DNA of 64,000 nt, from NCBI GenBank assembly GCA_013349295.1, contig DUZW01000003.1, forward strand, positions 1-64,000, given 5' to 3'. The translations under genes were made by a program, and so were the position numbers. The stretch is from Deltaproteobacteria bacterium. Lineage in GTDB: Bacteria; Desulfobacterota; Desulfobulbia; Desulfobulbales; Desulfurivibrionaceae. Under the pieces are notes generated by a model. It was given only the letters and a program-made list of their open reading frames with translations. It had not been told where the DNA came from and ran no database searches. The first letter of the stretch is position 1; each line of letters opens with the position of its first letter. Positions 27,209 to 36,369 of the stretch are shown here, one piece after another.

Positions 27209-27925
27209 CTAGATAACGATGCCGAGAAACATGGTGGAGATATTGAAGATATATTTCTCCGGCAATCCTCCCCGCATGATGATATCATCTTCAATGCGGG
27301 TGAGGATCTGGGTCATGATAACCTCATAACCCATATTGATGTAACCGTCTTCCCCTGCTTCGTTGGTGACGAAGAGCAACTTCCCGCTCTTGTCCTTGTA
27401 TGTCTTCAGCCGCCAGTTCACCTGACTGACATTATGGTGAAGCCGTTGCAAGCGCTCCAAGGAAATCTGCAGACCGCTCAGGAAAATCCCCCCATCCCGA
27501 ACATTATAAGCCTCCTTGATGCTTTTCCACAGACCAAGGCTCAACAGGTAGATCCGGTCCGGCTCGGCAACTCCCCCCTGAAACGCAGCAGTAAGTATCT
27601 CATGGGACGGCTTGAAGGCATACACCTGCTCACCGGTGGGGAGAGAACCGAATATGGAATCGACCTTCTGTCGTTGCTGGGCCTGATCTTTCTCATACTT
27701 GGGGTTCTTAGCATAGAGGCGGACGGTAAAATCACGCAAGGAGCAGCGATACTGCTCCACGTGGTGGCGGATGATGCTGACATCCGTCGGAGTAAAAAAC
27801 TCCCTGACGCCGGCGCCGGCCTTGCTCCCGGAAAATCCGCATCCGGAAAGCCAGAACACGACACAGAGCATCAATATGAGGACACCGGCTTTGAAAAGGA
27901 CCCCGACAACGGGCCTCGACATCAC
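27209..27925 (-). CDS. Putative lipoprotein of unknown function
   Basis: 238 aa. The N-terminus is a type II signal peptide with the lipobox LSGC at about residues 26-29 (VLILMLCVVFWLSGC). The mature part is mostly helical with many charged residues (RLYAKNPKYEKDQAQQRQKVDSIFG) and ends in a hydrophobic stretch (IFNISTMFLGIVI). No family is recognised. It follows purC on the same strand at 85 bp, with an imperfect hairpin between. Confidence 0.8.
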   Translation of the reverse strand: MMSRPVVGVLFKAGVLILMLCVVFWLSGCGFSGSKAGAGVREFFTPTDVSIIRHHVEQYRCSLRDFTVRLYAKNPKYEKDQAQQRQKVDSIFGSLPTGEQVYAFKPSHEILTAAFQGGVAEPDRIYLLSLGLWKSIKEAYNVRDGGIFLSGLQISLERLQRLHHNVSQVNWRLKTYKDKSGKLLFVTNEAGEDGYINMGYEVIMTQILTRIEDDIIMRGGLPEKYIFNISTMFLGIVI

Positions 27926-28010
27926 ATCACCTCGTAGGGCATTAGGAGCCTAAAGGTACAAGATGGAGAGAGCGGTATCTCCGCCTCCATTGCCTTGCTC
28001 CTTTCATCTT

Positions 28011-28901
28011 TTAAATATCTCCGCCGGTTATCTTTTGCAAAGCCTCCCGATAACGGGAAGCGGTCTTCTCAATGATCTCCCGCGGCAATCTGGGCGGCGG
28101 CGGGTTTTTCCCCCAACTGAGGGTGGAAAGATAGTCCCGGAGAAACTGTTTGTCAAAACTCGGCTGTCCGGCACCGGGCCGATACTGGTCTTCCGGCCAG
28201 AACCGGGAAGAATCCGGGGTCAACACCTCATCGATGAGAATAATCTCTCCGTCAAAGATGCCCAGTTCAAACTTGGTGTCGGCGATGATGATTCCCCTGC
28301 CGCGGGCGTAATCCGCCGCCTTTTCATAGAGACGAACACAGATATCCTTGATCCTGGCGGTCTGTTCCTTGCCCACGATATCTTCCATCTCACCCAAGGA
28401 GATGTTCTCATCATGCATGCCAAGGGCCGCCTTGGTGGAGGGAGTAAAAAGCGGCTCGGGAAACTTGTCGGACTCCCGCATCCCGGCAGGCAAGGCAAAG
28501 CCGCAGACGGTGGGATCTTTTTTATATGCCTGCCAAAACGAACCGGAAAGATAGCCGCGAACAATACACTCCACCGGCAGGGGTTTGGCCTTTTTCACCA
28601 ACAGGCTCCGACCCGCCAACTGCTCACGGTACGGGGCGCACACCGCCGGATATTCCTCGACATTTGCCGTGATCAGATGATTGGGGACAATGTCCTTGAG
28701 ATAATCAAACCAGAACAGGGAAAGCTTGGTCAGAATCGCGCCCTTGTCGGGAATGGGATCATCCATGACCACATCAAAGGCGGAGATACGATCCGAGGCC
28801 ACCATCAACAGATGATCTTCGACCTCGTAAAGATCCCGGACCTTGCCGCGATGCAACAGATGAAGATTTGTAAAATTCGTTTGGGTTACTGGAGTTGTCA
28901 T
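28011..28901 (-). CDS. purC: Phosphoribosylaminoimidazole-succinocarboxamide synthase
   Basis: 296 aa. It joins CAIR and aspartate with ATP to give SAICAR in purine synthesis. Family features include the GKVRDLYEV nucleotide motif near the N-terminus, ASDRISAFDVVM, VRGYLSGSFW and the C-terminal acidic LIDEVLTPDSSRFW. The ATG giving MTTPVTQTNF is preferred over the upstream end of the frame, and GGAAG is suitably placed. It is of the longer PurC type common in many Gram-negatives and yeast. It may be co-transcribed with mutL, 126 bp upstream. Confidence 0.96.
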   Translation of the reverse strand: MTTPVTQTNFTNLHLLHRGKVRDLYEVEDHLLMVASDRISAFDVVMDDPIPDKGAILTKLSLFWFDYLKDIVPNHLITANVEEYPAVCAPYREQLAGRSLLVKKAKPLPVECIVRGYLSGSFWQAYKKDPTVCGFALPAGMRESDKFPEPLFTPSTKAALGMHDENISLGEMEDIVGKEQTARIKDICVRLYEKAADYARGRGIIIADTKFELGIFDGEIILIDEVLTPDSSRFWPEDQYRPGAGQPSFDKQFLRDYLSTLSWGKNPPPPRLPREIIEKTASRYREALQKITGGDI

Positions 28902-29027
28902 GACGTATTCTTCCTTATCAAAAAAATTGCAGCGGCGTAGCGGCGGCGGGCGTACGAATGCCGGACCCCTTCGCAAAAGGATACATTTTCCAAACCGCTT
29001 GTGCGATATTTTTTTTTCAAACCAGTC

Positions 29028-30890
29028 TCAACCGCGATAAAACCATTTCTTGATGTCGTGGGCGGTAAAACTCTTAGCCACGGGCCGGCCATGGGGACAA
29101 TGGGAAAAAACCTCGGCCCGCTGCATCTGGTCAAGCAGGGCTTCGGCTTCCTTGGAGGTCAGGCTTTGTCCTGCCTTGATGGCTGCCTTGCAGGCCATGT
29201 CAGACAGCACCTCCTCGGCGCGGACCCCGCCTTTCCCGGAACCTGCCTCGGCAAATCTGGCAAATATTCCGGCCATCACCTCCTCAACCGAAGAACGGCC
29301 GAGCACCGCGGGCACGGCTTTCACCACATGACTGCCTCCGCCGAAATCCTCGATCTCGATGCCGAGACCGGCAATCTCCTCGGCGTATTGCTTGAGAATC
29401 TGAATCTCCTCCAGACTGCACTCCATGACCTTTGGGAACAACAAGGTCTGGCGGGCGATCTTTTTGCCGGCAAACTGCCTTTTCAGCACCTCAAACAGCA
29501 GCCGTTCATGGGCGGCATGCTGGTCAATGGCAAGCAAGCCGTTATCCGTGGCACATAAAAGATAGGTGTCCAACAACTGGCCGAGATAACGCAATCCGCC
29601 GGGCGAAGAGACGGGTTCTTCCCCTGAGACATCAAAAATTCTGGGTGACCCTGCCTGATCACCACACTGCGGCTCTGCACCAAATACGCTCTCCGGGGAG
29701 ACGGAACTCTGTCCCCCAACAGGAGCGGCTTGACGCGATGGAGAGGCCGCCTTAAAGAGCGGCAACGGCTCCTGTACCACGGGCGCCGATTCGACACAGA
29801 GCGGTGCATAACCCTTGACCGGAGTTGCTACGGCCCGCGCCGCCCCTGAAACAACAGGAGAAGTCCTGAAGATTTCCTGCTTCAAGGTCTGCTGAAAATC
29901 CGCCATGGCGGACTGAACCGCGACGACCACGGCCTGATGCACCACTGCCGGTTTGTGAAATCTCACTTCCTGTTTGGTGGGGTGGACATTTACATCAACG
30001 CTTTCCAGCGGCATGGTGAGAAAAATCACCCCGCCTGGCCCCCGCCCTTTCATGAGAAAGTTCTGAAACCCTTCGCTCACCGCATGGGCTATCAGACGGT
30101 CATGGATCGCCCTGCCATTGACAAAAATTCTCAACCGGGCGGAGGCGGGGGTGTCCGGCGGCAGGAGATACCCGGAAACCCCGGGTTCGTCACCGTTTTC
30201 GTCCTGTCCCTGGCGCCCCAACTCAATCAGTGACCCGACCCCTTTGCCAAAAATCCTTTCCGCCCTGCTCCTGGGCGTATCAAGTCCGACGGGCAGCCGC
30301 AGCACCTCGCGGCCATCGACTGTAAAATTTACCCCTAGAGCCGGTCGGGCAAGGGCATAATTCTTCACCACCTCTTCGATATGGGCCAGTTCGGTTCTGG
30401 TGGATTTTAAAAATTTTTTCCGAGCCGGGACATTGCCGAAAAGATCCGTCACCTCAAAGGAGGTGCCGGGACTGCCCCCCATCTCATGCACCTTAAGGAT
30501 CCTCCCAAAACGGAGATCAACCTGGGTCCCCAGAACTTGAGCGGCAGGACGCGAGGTGATCCGCAACCGCGCCACCGAGGCAATGCTGGGCACAGCCTCG
30601 CCCCTAAACCCAAGGGAGCGGATGGCGCCAAGCTCGGCAAGGCTTACGATCTTGCTGGTGGCATGTCGCTCCAGACAGAGAAGCACATCATCCTGATCCA
30701 TGCCGGAGCCATCGTCAATCACCCGGATCAAGCGCGTGCCGTCTCCTTCCACCTGGATGGTGACCTGACCGGCCCCGGCATCGATGGCATTTTCCAGCAG
30801 CTCCTTGACCACCGAGGCAGGCCGCTCGACAACCTCGCCGGCGGCTATCTGATTGGCCAGATTTTCCGGAAGAATCTTGATCCTGGACAA
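29028..30890 (-). CDS. mutL: DNA mismatch repair protein MutL
   Basis: 620 aa. The GHKL ATPase N-terminus has IAAGEVVERPASVVKELLENA-type motif I, DDGSGM, RHATSKI and GFRGEA. The C-terminal dimerisation domain (about 435-620) has DQHAAHERLLFE, which matches the DQHAxxE endonuclease motif except that the metal-binding x2E(x)4E segment needs checking, plus ACKAAIKAG and CPHGRPV; this suggests nicking activity as in MutH-less bacteria. The start is a TTG that fits the canonical N-terminus (SRIKILPENLANQIAAGEV). Three bases separate it from the stop of the M23 gene upstream. Confidence 0.97.
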   Translation of the reverse strand: MSRIKILPENLANQIAAGEVVERPASVVKELLENAIDAGAGQVTIQVEGDGTRLIRVIDDGSGMDQDDVLLCLERHATSKIVSLAELGAIRSLGFRGEAVPSIASVARLRITSRPAAQVLGTQVDLRFGRILKVHEMGGSPGTSFEVTDLFGNVPARKKFLKSTRTELAHIEEVVKNYALARPALGVNFTVDGREVLRLPVGLDTPRSRAERIFGKGVGSLIELGRQGQDENGDEPGVSGYLLPPDTPASARLRIFVNGRAIHDRLIAHAVSEGFQNFLMKGRGPGGVIFLTMPLESVDVNVHPTKQEVRFHKPAVVHQAVVVAVQSAMADFQQTLKQEIFRTSPVVSGAARAVATPVKGYAPLCVESAPVVQEPLPLFKAASPSRQAAPVGGQSSVSPESVFGAEPQCGDQAGSPRIFDVSGEEPVSSPGGLRYLGQLLDTYLLCATDNGLLAIDQHAAHERLLFEVLKRQFAGKKIARQTLLFPKVMECSLEEIQILKQYAEEIAGLGIEIEDFGGGSHVVKAVPAVLGRSSVEEVMAGIFARFAEAGSGKGGVRAEEVLSDMACKAAIKAGQSLTSKEAEALLDQMQRAEVFSHCPHGRPVAKSFTAHDIKKWFYRG

Positions 30891-30893
30891 GAC

Positions 30894-32264
30894 TTAAAGA
30901 ACACTCAGCATATGAATTTTCAACCACTCCTCATCCCACCACTCAATAGGATCGACAAAAATCCCGTTGACCAAGATGCTGAAATGCAGGTGATCGCCTC
31001 CGGCCATGCCGGTGGTGCCGGTAAGGCCGACAACCGAGCCCTTTTCAACCATGGTGTTCACCTGCACATCAATCTGGCTCAGGTGGGAGTAAAGACTGAA
31101 AATCCCCTGGCCATGATCAAGGATGACGGTATTTCCGTAGATCCCAAGATACTCGGCGAAAATCACCTGTCCCCGGTTGGCGGCTTCGACATTGGCATGC
31201 TGGAGCGAAGCAATATCAACCCCCAGATGCACCTGCTCGTCGATCTTCTCGCCGTTGTACAAATAGGTGCGGCGATCGGCATATCCGGCCCGCGGGCTCC
31301 CTTCCATCCTCCCGAAACGACCGTCCCAAAAACGTTCGGGCTGGAATTTCGCGCAGATCTCCTGAATCTTCTTGTAATTCGCCTGGCGGATATCGTTGTT
31401 CACCTTGATATACTGCTCGACAGGCGTACCGGCGAGCTCAGGATAATGATCGGCAAACTCCGGCAGCTTGGCGGAAAGAAAGTCGTCGCTGATGGTAATC
31501 TTATCGCTGACAATCCTGCGCACATGCAAATCCATGGTAAACGGAGACTTGGCCTCGTTTCCAGCCTGATCCGCCGCAACAACAAAGGCTTTTTCAATCT
31601 TAGCGATATCATAAGGCAGCCCCATGCAGGCGCCATAGACCCCATCGCCCCGCTTGGGCAGAGCAAAACCCGGATAGAATATATCGTTGACCAGCACCCC
31701 GTGCCTGCCGGCCGGCTCGCTGACCCGATAGACAACCACCCCGGCTCCGCCGCCCTTGATATACTTTGGCGAGTCCATCACACTGATTACCGGCGGCTTG
31801 GTATCAACAACCAGAGCCGTGGTGTGGACCGTAACATTGCCCCTGAACCAGTTCCACCAGGAAAAATCAGCCACCGTTACCACCAGTTCGGCCGCGCCGT
31901 CCTTAAAGCCAAGGGCCTTGGGGGTTACCTCGATGGTCTCCTCGATTTTATTCGGCCCGGCCCCGCCGAGATACCCAGTCCGGGGATAGTTTTTTTCGAA
32001 CAGCAAGGCCTTTTTATTCTCCTGAACCAGGGCAACCTCGATGGAACGCAGGCCACTTTTTGCATCACTGGCCACAAAGGAAAGCTGTCTGGTCAGGCCG
32101 AGATGGGAGATATCCCCCCCAAGCACCACCTGCGGCTTTTCCATTTCCCCCACCAACCAAAAAAAAGCAACCAGAACCAAAGCAAGCAACCCCGCCCCCA
32201 TAAGAATCAGCGTGGGAAGTGCACTCCTGTTTTTTGTCACTTTATCAAACGGGTCAAGATTCAT
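30894..32264 (-). CDS. M23-family peptidase (LytM-type), inner-membrane anchored
   Basis: 456 aa. A transmembrane segment (about residues 17-38) anchors a periplasmic region with an Ig-like part (about 40-300) and a C-terminal M23 domain. Zinc ligands are visible as HLGVD and HLHFS, with YGNTVILDHGQGIFSLYSHL between them. Such proteins cleave peptidoglycan cross-links or, when degenerate, activate amidases; here the ligands are intact. It precedes mutL with a 3-bp gap, so the two are co-transcribed. Confidence 0.93.
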   Translation of the reverse strand: MNLDPFDKVTKNRSALPTLILMGAGLLALVLVAFFWLVGEMEKPQVVLGGDISHLGLTRQLSFVASDAKSGLRSIEVALVQENKKALLFEKNYPRTGYLGGAGPNKIEETIEVTPKALGFKDGAAELVVTVADFSWWNWFRGNVTVHTTALVVDTKPPVISVMDSPKYIKGGGAGVVVYRVSEPAGRHGVLVNDIFYPGFALPKRGDGVYGACMGLPYDIAKIEKAFVVAADQAGNEAKSPFTMDLHVRRIVSDKITISDDFLSAKLPEFADHYPELAGTPVEQYIKVNNDIRQANYKKIQEICAKFQPERFWDGRFGRMEGSPRAGYADRRTYLYNGEKIDEQVHLGVDIASLQHANVEAANRGQVIFAEYLGIYGNTVILDHGQGIFSLYSHLSQIDVQVNTMVEKGSVVGLTGTTGMAGGDHLHFSILVNGIFVDPIEWWDEEWLKIHMLSVL

Positions 32265-32417
32265 CCTTCCATCCTTTTCTACAAGCGTCTCCGGACAGGA
32301 GACTTATTTAATGTCACAACGATGGCTTCACAGGGGGTACCCCCCCGGCCCTCATTTTTTTTAAAATTTCACAACCAACTATTCGGCTCAAGCCAAGCCA
32401 CAGGGGAAACATCACCA

Positions 32418-32527
32418 TTGCAATTGCTCGACAGTACCGCACATGCGAAAAAAAAGCCTGCGAAGCGTACTATTGCTCTTGAGCTGGCCGATACCAAAAC
32501 AGACGTGATGCTGCCGAGCAGTTACAA
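32418..32527 (-). repeat. Interspersed nested-hairpin repeat, copy C
   Basis: 110 bp in the 383-bp space between the divergent M23 and FAD-reductase genes. The ends TTGCAATTGCTCGACAG and (reverse complement) TTGTAACTGCTCGGCAG form the outer stem. The interior keeps gcctgcgaagcgtactattgc and ctggccgat as in copy A. Unlike A, B and D it is not at a 3' end. The remainder of this intergenic space shows no ORF and no clear promoter. Confidence 0.85.
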
Positions 32528-32647
32528 ATTTTCACGATAATACCATGAACCGCCCCACGATTCCAGAGCTCTTAATATCTTGACAGGAAAAGCAATCCTC
32601 ATATAGTGTGCGAGGTGTTTTTCAGCCCGGGATTCGAGACAACAACC

Positions 32648-33679
32648 ATGAAAAATTTCCATACCATCATCGTAGGCGGCGGCCCTGGAGGGCTGGCATG
32701 CGCCACACTTCTTGCCCGGCAGGGCAAAGACGTCCTGGTGCTTGAGCGCAACAGCACCATCGGCCCCAAGGTCTGCGCCGGCGGCATTCCCTCCGCCGCC
32801 ATGGGCCTTGACTTCCCTGAAACCCTGTGGGAAAGATCCTTCACCCGCCAATACATCAGCAGCAACTGGCAACATGCCATGATCCAAGACACCGACCCCA
32901 TTATCCGCACCGTCGACAGGGGCAGACTCGGGCGCTGGATGGAGGAAAGGGCCGTGGCCGCCGGAGTCACCATCACCACCAACGCCCTTGTTCAGAAGAT
33001 CACCCCAAAAGTGGTTCATACCAGGGGAGGCGGAGAGTTCGGCTATGATTTCCTGGTAGGCGCCGACGGCAGCAGCTCCCTGGTGCGGCGTCACCTCGGC
33101 ATCCCCATCGAAAGAATAGGGATCGGCATCAATTACCAGACACCGGGAAACTTCCCCGAGATGCAGTGGCACCTGAACACCGATCTTTTCGGCAATGGCT
33201 ACGCCTGGGTTTTCCCCCACCAGGATACGGCCTCCATCGGCGTATATGCCAGACGCAGTACCAGTAAACCCGGCATGCTGCTGAATAGCCTGCACCAGTG
33301 GGCCGCCCAGCACAACCTTGAACTCAAGTCTCGTCAGCCGCAGGCAGCCCTGATCAATTTCGATTTTCGCGGCTGGCATTTTGGCAACCGCTTCCTGATC
33401 GGCGATGCGGCAGGCCTTGCCTCGGGCCTCACAGGCGAGGGCATCTATTCCGCCATCGTTTCCGGAGAAGAGGCCGCGCGCACCATCCTCGATGCCGGGT
33501 ATGAAAGCAAAAAAATGATCCAGCTCATCAAGAAACACCAGCAGCATGCCCGCATTCTTGATCTGGCCTCCGGCGGAAAACTGGCGGGAAAACTTATTTT
33601 GGAGAGCCTGATTTTCTGCCTGCGTACCGGACTCATCCCTTGCCGCGCCCTGGAAATGGGAATTGATCAACCCTCATGA
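32648..33679 (+). CDS. FAD-dependent oxidoreductase of the geranylgeranyl reductase family
   Basis: 343 aa from the ATG giving MKNFHTIIVGGG. The FAD-binding GGGPGGLACATLLA and the E-R residues of VLVLERN form the Rossmann dinucleotide site; KVCAGGIPSAA and the later FLIGDAAGLASGLTGEGI are typical of the GGR family. Family members reduce polyprenyl double bonds, for example in quinone side chains or lipids, or act as general flavin reductases. The next gene, a small dihaem cytochrome, overlaps it by 4 bp, which suggests a haem partner for electron delivery. A GTG 14 codons upstream is less likely as start. Confidence 0.88.
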   Translation: MKNFHTIIVGGGPGGLACATLLARQGKDVLVLERNSTIGPKVCAGGIPSAAMGLDFPETLWERSFTRQYISSNWQHAMIQDTDPIIRTVDRGRLGRWMEERAVAAGVTITTNALVQKITPKVVHTRGGGEFGYDFLVGADGSSSLVRRHLGIPIERIGIGINYQTPGNFPEMQWHLNTDLFGNGYAWVFPHQDTASIGVYARRSTSKPGMLLNSLHQWAAQHNLELKSRQPQAALINFDFRGWHFGNRFLIGDAAGLASGLTGEGIYSAIVSGEEAARTILDAGYESKKMIQLIKKHQQHARILDLASGGKLAGKLILESLIFCLRTGLIPCRALEMGIDQPS

Positions 33680-33966
33680 AGGACTTACCCGTGGACCACC
33701 CTACCCCCCAAAAAAAGAAAACCCTGCTGTTCAACATTCTGTTCGTTGCCGGCTGTACAGCCATCCTTGTTTTCTTACTCAAGGCCCCACCCGAATCAAC
33801 CAAAAAACTCCCCCAGGATGCAAATCACCTGCAATTTTACTCCATGGGCAAAAAGGAAGCGGAGAAATATTGCGGCGCCTGCCATGCCCCCGACGGTCAG
33901 GCTCCTCTTCCCGTGGGCCATCCCCCCAAATACCGCTGTCTCTTCTGCCACAAGAAATACAAATAA
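33676..33966 (+). CDS. Small membrane-anchored dihaem c-type cytochrome
   Basis: 96 aa. One hydrophobic segment (about residues 17-35, LLFNILFVAGCTAILVFLL) is followed by a short periplasmic domain with two haem motifs, CGACH and CLFCH, only about 20 residues apart. It starts in an ATGA overlap with the flavoprotein gene and is followed by tsaE after 1 bp, so the three are one transcript. It may pass electrons between the quinone pool and the flavoprotein or a periplasmic partner. No family name is certain. Confidence 0.85.
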   Translation: MKDLPVDHPTPQKKKTLLFNILFVAGCTAILVFLLKAPPESTKKLPQDANHLQFYSMGKKEAEKYCGACHAPDGQAPLPVGHPPKYRCLFCHKKYK

Positions 33967-33967
33967 G

Positions 33968-34465
33968 ATGAAAATAACCATTTCCCTGCCAGACCTGCAC
34001 CTTACCGCCGCCCTGGGCCGCTATCTCGGGGAGGTCGCCCGCCCCGGCGAGGTGATCACCCTGGCCGGCTCTTTGGGAGCCGGAAAAACCACCCTCACTC
34101 AAGCCATCGGCCAGGGCCTCAAAGTGCCGGAAGCCTACTATATAACCAGCCCCACCTTCAGCCTTCTCCACGAATACCCTGGTCGGCTGCCCCTCTACCA
34201 TATGGATCTCTATCGCTTGAACGATGAAACGGAAATCGAGGATCTCGGTCTGCTGGAATATCTCTACGGAACAGGAGTCACCGTGATCGAATGGCCGGAC
34301 AGGCTTGGAAGCCTTATGCCCGAGGAGCGGCTCCACATCGAGCTCTTCCTGCTAAGTGAAACAGCGCGTCTGGCGGAGATAACCGCCCATGGCGAAGCGT
34401 GGCGGGAAAAAATCACCGCGATGCAGACCAACCAAGAGTGGCAGAGGCGAGGCAACAACGGCTGA
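33968..34465 (+). CDS. tsaE: TsaE, ATPase for tRNA t6A synthesis
   Basis: 165 aa. P-loop GSLGAGKTTLTQ, followed by the family motifs SPTFSLLHEY, YHMDLYRL and VIEWPDR. TsaE binds the TsaB-TsaD complex and powers t6A37 modification of ANN-decoding tRNAs. The ATG at 33968 lies in the right frame; longer frames run back into the cytochrome gene. tsaC, for the first step of the same pathway, is at 37.8 kb. Confidence 0.95.
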   Translation: MKITISLPDLHLTAALGRYLGEVARPGEVITLAGSLGAGKTTLTQAIGQGLKVPEAYYITSPTFSLLHEYPGRLPLYHMDLYRLNDETEIEDLGLLEYLYGTGVTVIEWPDRLGSLMPEERLHIELFLLSETARLAEITAHGEAWREKITAMQTNQEWQRRGNNG

Positions 34466-34499
34466 AAGAACACGGGAACCAAAACGGATCGAAGCTACT

Positions 34500-34583
34500 C
34501 CACAGGGCCGAAAATACGCTGACCTAGCGAGCAGAACTATGACAACGCAAGGCAGCGGCCATGGGGCTGTTGATTAGTTACGA
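34500..34583 (-). repeat. Degenerate interspersed repeat, copy E (tentative)
   Basis: Between tsaE and the convergent hybrid kinase. On the minus strand it starts CGTAACT, then CAGC, TGTCAT and CTGC as in copy A, but the rest is diverged and the inner stem is not recognisable. Its terminal TAA is the kinase stop codon. Confidence 0.4.
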
Positions 34584-36362
34584 AGGATCTTTGTGTTCCA
34601 GGCAGGAAAGCCGGGGCATCATCTCGCTTAGGATCATGGCCAGCTTTGCCTTGATGATGGGCTTGGTAAGAAAGCCGTTCATCCCGGCCTCGTAGCAAGC
34701 GAGTTCATCCTCTTTTCTCGCGTGGGCCGTCAGACCGACAATAACCAGCGGCTCTTTCCGGGCACGCAACCCGACATAGTTCTGCCGCTGGAGCGGATCA
34801 GCCTCAATCGCCCTGATTCTTCTGGTGGCTTCCATGCCGTCCATATTGGGCATCTGGACATCCATCAAGACAAGATCAAAGGACTGACTTTGGAGATGCT
34901 CCAAGGATTCGGCACCATCGGAGGCAACCTCGATCTCATATCCTTCCCGGGTGATCAGGATGCCGGCCAGCCGCTGGTTGACCGCATTGTCCTCAACCAG
35001 CAGAATCCTCCCGCCGGTGGCACCTTTTACACGTCCCGTACCCTTGTGCTCTTTCAAGGAGATAGCCTCTGCCGAGGCCTCTTCCAGGGGAATCACGAAA
35101 TAAAAGGTACTGCCCTTGCCCACCTCGCTCGCCACCGCGAGATGACCACCCATGAGTTCCACGAGCTGGAGACAGATGGCCAGCCCAAGACCGGTGCCCC
35201 CATACTTTCTAGTGGTCGAGCCGTCGGCCTGGGTGAACTTTTCGAATATCGCCTCAACCCTATCGGGGGGAATGCCTATGCCGCTGTCGCGCACTGAAAA
35301 ACGGCTGACAATACGACCGGCAGCCTCTCGTTCATAATCAACCTGAATATCAATCCCGCCCCGCTCGGTAAATTTCATGGCGTTTCCGACAAGATTTATC
35401 AAGATCTGGCGAAGCCGGTTGCTGTCCCCCATTATTTTTTTAGGGATGCGGCTGTCAATCCTGCTGGTAACGCTCACCCCCTTTTCCCGGGCAGGAATCT
35501 TGAACATGGCGGCCACGTTACCGATCACCTCGGCAAGATCAAAGGGCAACCGTTCAAGCTCAAGTTTTCCCGCCTCGATTTTTGCCAAATCAAGGATGTC
35601 GTTGATCAGGGTCAGCAAGCTGGTCGCGGATTGGGTGATGGTTCTGGTATAATCGTACTGCTCTTCGGTGAGGGAGGTTTCGGTCAGGAGTTCACTGAAG
35701 CCGATGATTGCGTTCATGGGCGTCCGCAACTCATGACTCATATTTGCCAAAAAATCGCTCTTCAGCCGACTGATCTCCTCAAGCCGCACATTGGCTTCGC
35801 GCAACTCGGCGGTTTGTTTGGCTATTTCGCTTTCCAGCTTCCTGGCATACTCTTTTTCCCGCTCCTGATTGAGCCGATACTGGCGAAAGTTATCCTCAAC
35901 AAGCTTGCCGTGCTGCTGCTGGAGGATGCTGATCTGCCGGACCGACTGCTCATGCTCCGCGACAAGCATCTCCCGTTCCTGCCTGTACAGGGCAAGATCA
36001 AGGGTATTGTGCAACAGAGTCGTAATCGAGGAATCTGGCCGCCAATCCTCTGCCGGCGCCGCGGCACAAGAAATGATCAACACCGCCGACAGTTTGACAA
36101 GATACACCGCATGGCAACCGCCGCCGTTATCCATCTTGCCCGCGACAAAACCATCAATGCCCTTGGCTTGGCGCACCAGCTGTTCCCGCAGCGACGGAGA
36201 AAGGACCAGAGGACGCACCCCCTCGAACAAGGTACCCGCATCGCTTACCAGGAGCAGCAATGCCTCCGGCAACAATGCATCAAGACTCATCAGAAAACTT
36301 TGCAGTTCCTCATTGGGGTCAATCAGTTCATCAAAGATGTCGTCAAAGGTGGGCTCGCTCAT
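34578..36362 (-). CDS. Soluble hybrid sensor kinase: coiled coil-HisKA-HATPase-REC
   Basis: 594 aa without transmembrane segments. An N-terminal alpha/beta region (about 1-130) of unknown type is followed by a long coiled coil (about 130-205), HisKA (LANMSHELRTPMNAIIGF), HATPase (NLVGNAMKFT, DSGIGI, YGGTGLGLAIC) and a receiver (Asp in DLVLMDVQMPNMDG, Lys in GFLTKPI). It is BarA/ArcB-like without its own HPt. An HPt gene and an HDOD gene lie directly upstream in the same operon (7-bp gap to HDOD). Its stop codon coincides with the end of a degenerate repeat. Confidence 0.92.
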   Translation of the reverse strand: MSEPTFDDIFDELIDPNEELQSFLMSLDALLPEALLLLVSDAGTLFEGVRPLVLSPSLREQLVRQAKGIDGFVAGKMDNGGGCHAVYLVKLSAVLIISCAAAPAEDWRPDSSITTLLHNTLDLALYRQEREMLVAEHEQSVRQISILQQQHGKLVEDNFRQYRLNQEREKEYARKLESEIAKQTAELREANVRLEEISRLKSDFLANMSHELRTPMNAIIGFSELLTETSLTEEQYDYTRTITQSATSLLTLINDILDLAKIEAGKLELERLPFDLAEVIGNVAAMFKIPAREKGVSVTSRIDSRIPKKIMGDSNRLRQILINLVGNAMKFTERGGIDIQVDYEREAAGRIVSRFSVRDSGIGIPPDRVEAIFEKFTQADGSTTRKYGGTGLGLAICLQLVELMGGHLAVASEVGKGSTFYFVIPLEEASAEAISLKEHKGTGRVKGATGGRILLVEDNAVNQRLAGILITREGYEIEVASDGAESLEHLQSQSFDLVLMDVQMPNMDGMEATRRIRAIEADPLQRQNYVGLRARKEPLVIVGLTAHARKEDELACYEAGMNGFLTKPIIKAKLAMILSEMMPRLSCLEHKDPS

Positions 36363-36369
36363 CAGCGCT

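Noticed and set aside
27963-27993. Imperfect hairpin (ATGGAG...GCGG/CCGC...CTCCAT) between purC and the lipoprotein gene
   Set aside because: A 3-nt bulge and no T-run in either direction; too weak to call a terminator.
30486-32540. 684-codon plus-strand ORF opposite mutL and the M23 gene
   Set aside because: Antisense shadow of two well-supported genes.
32522-33670. 382-codon minus-strand ORF opposite the FAD reductase
   Set aside because: Shadow; the plus strand has the FAD-binding motifs.
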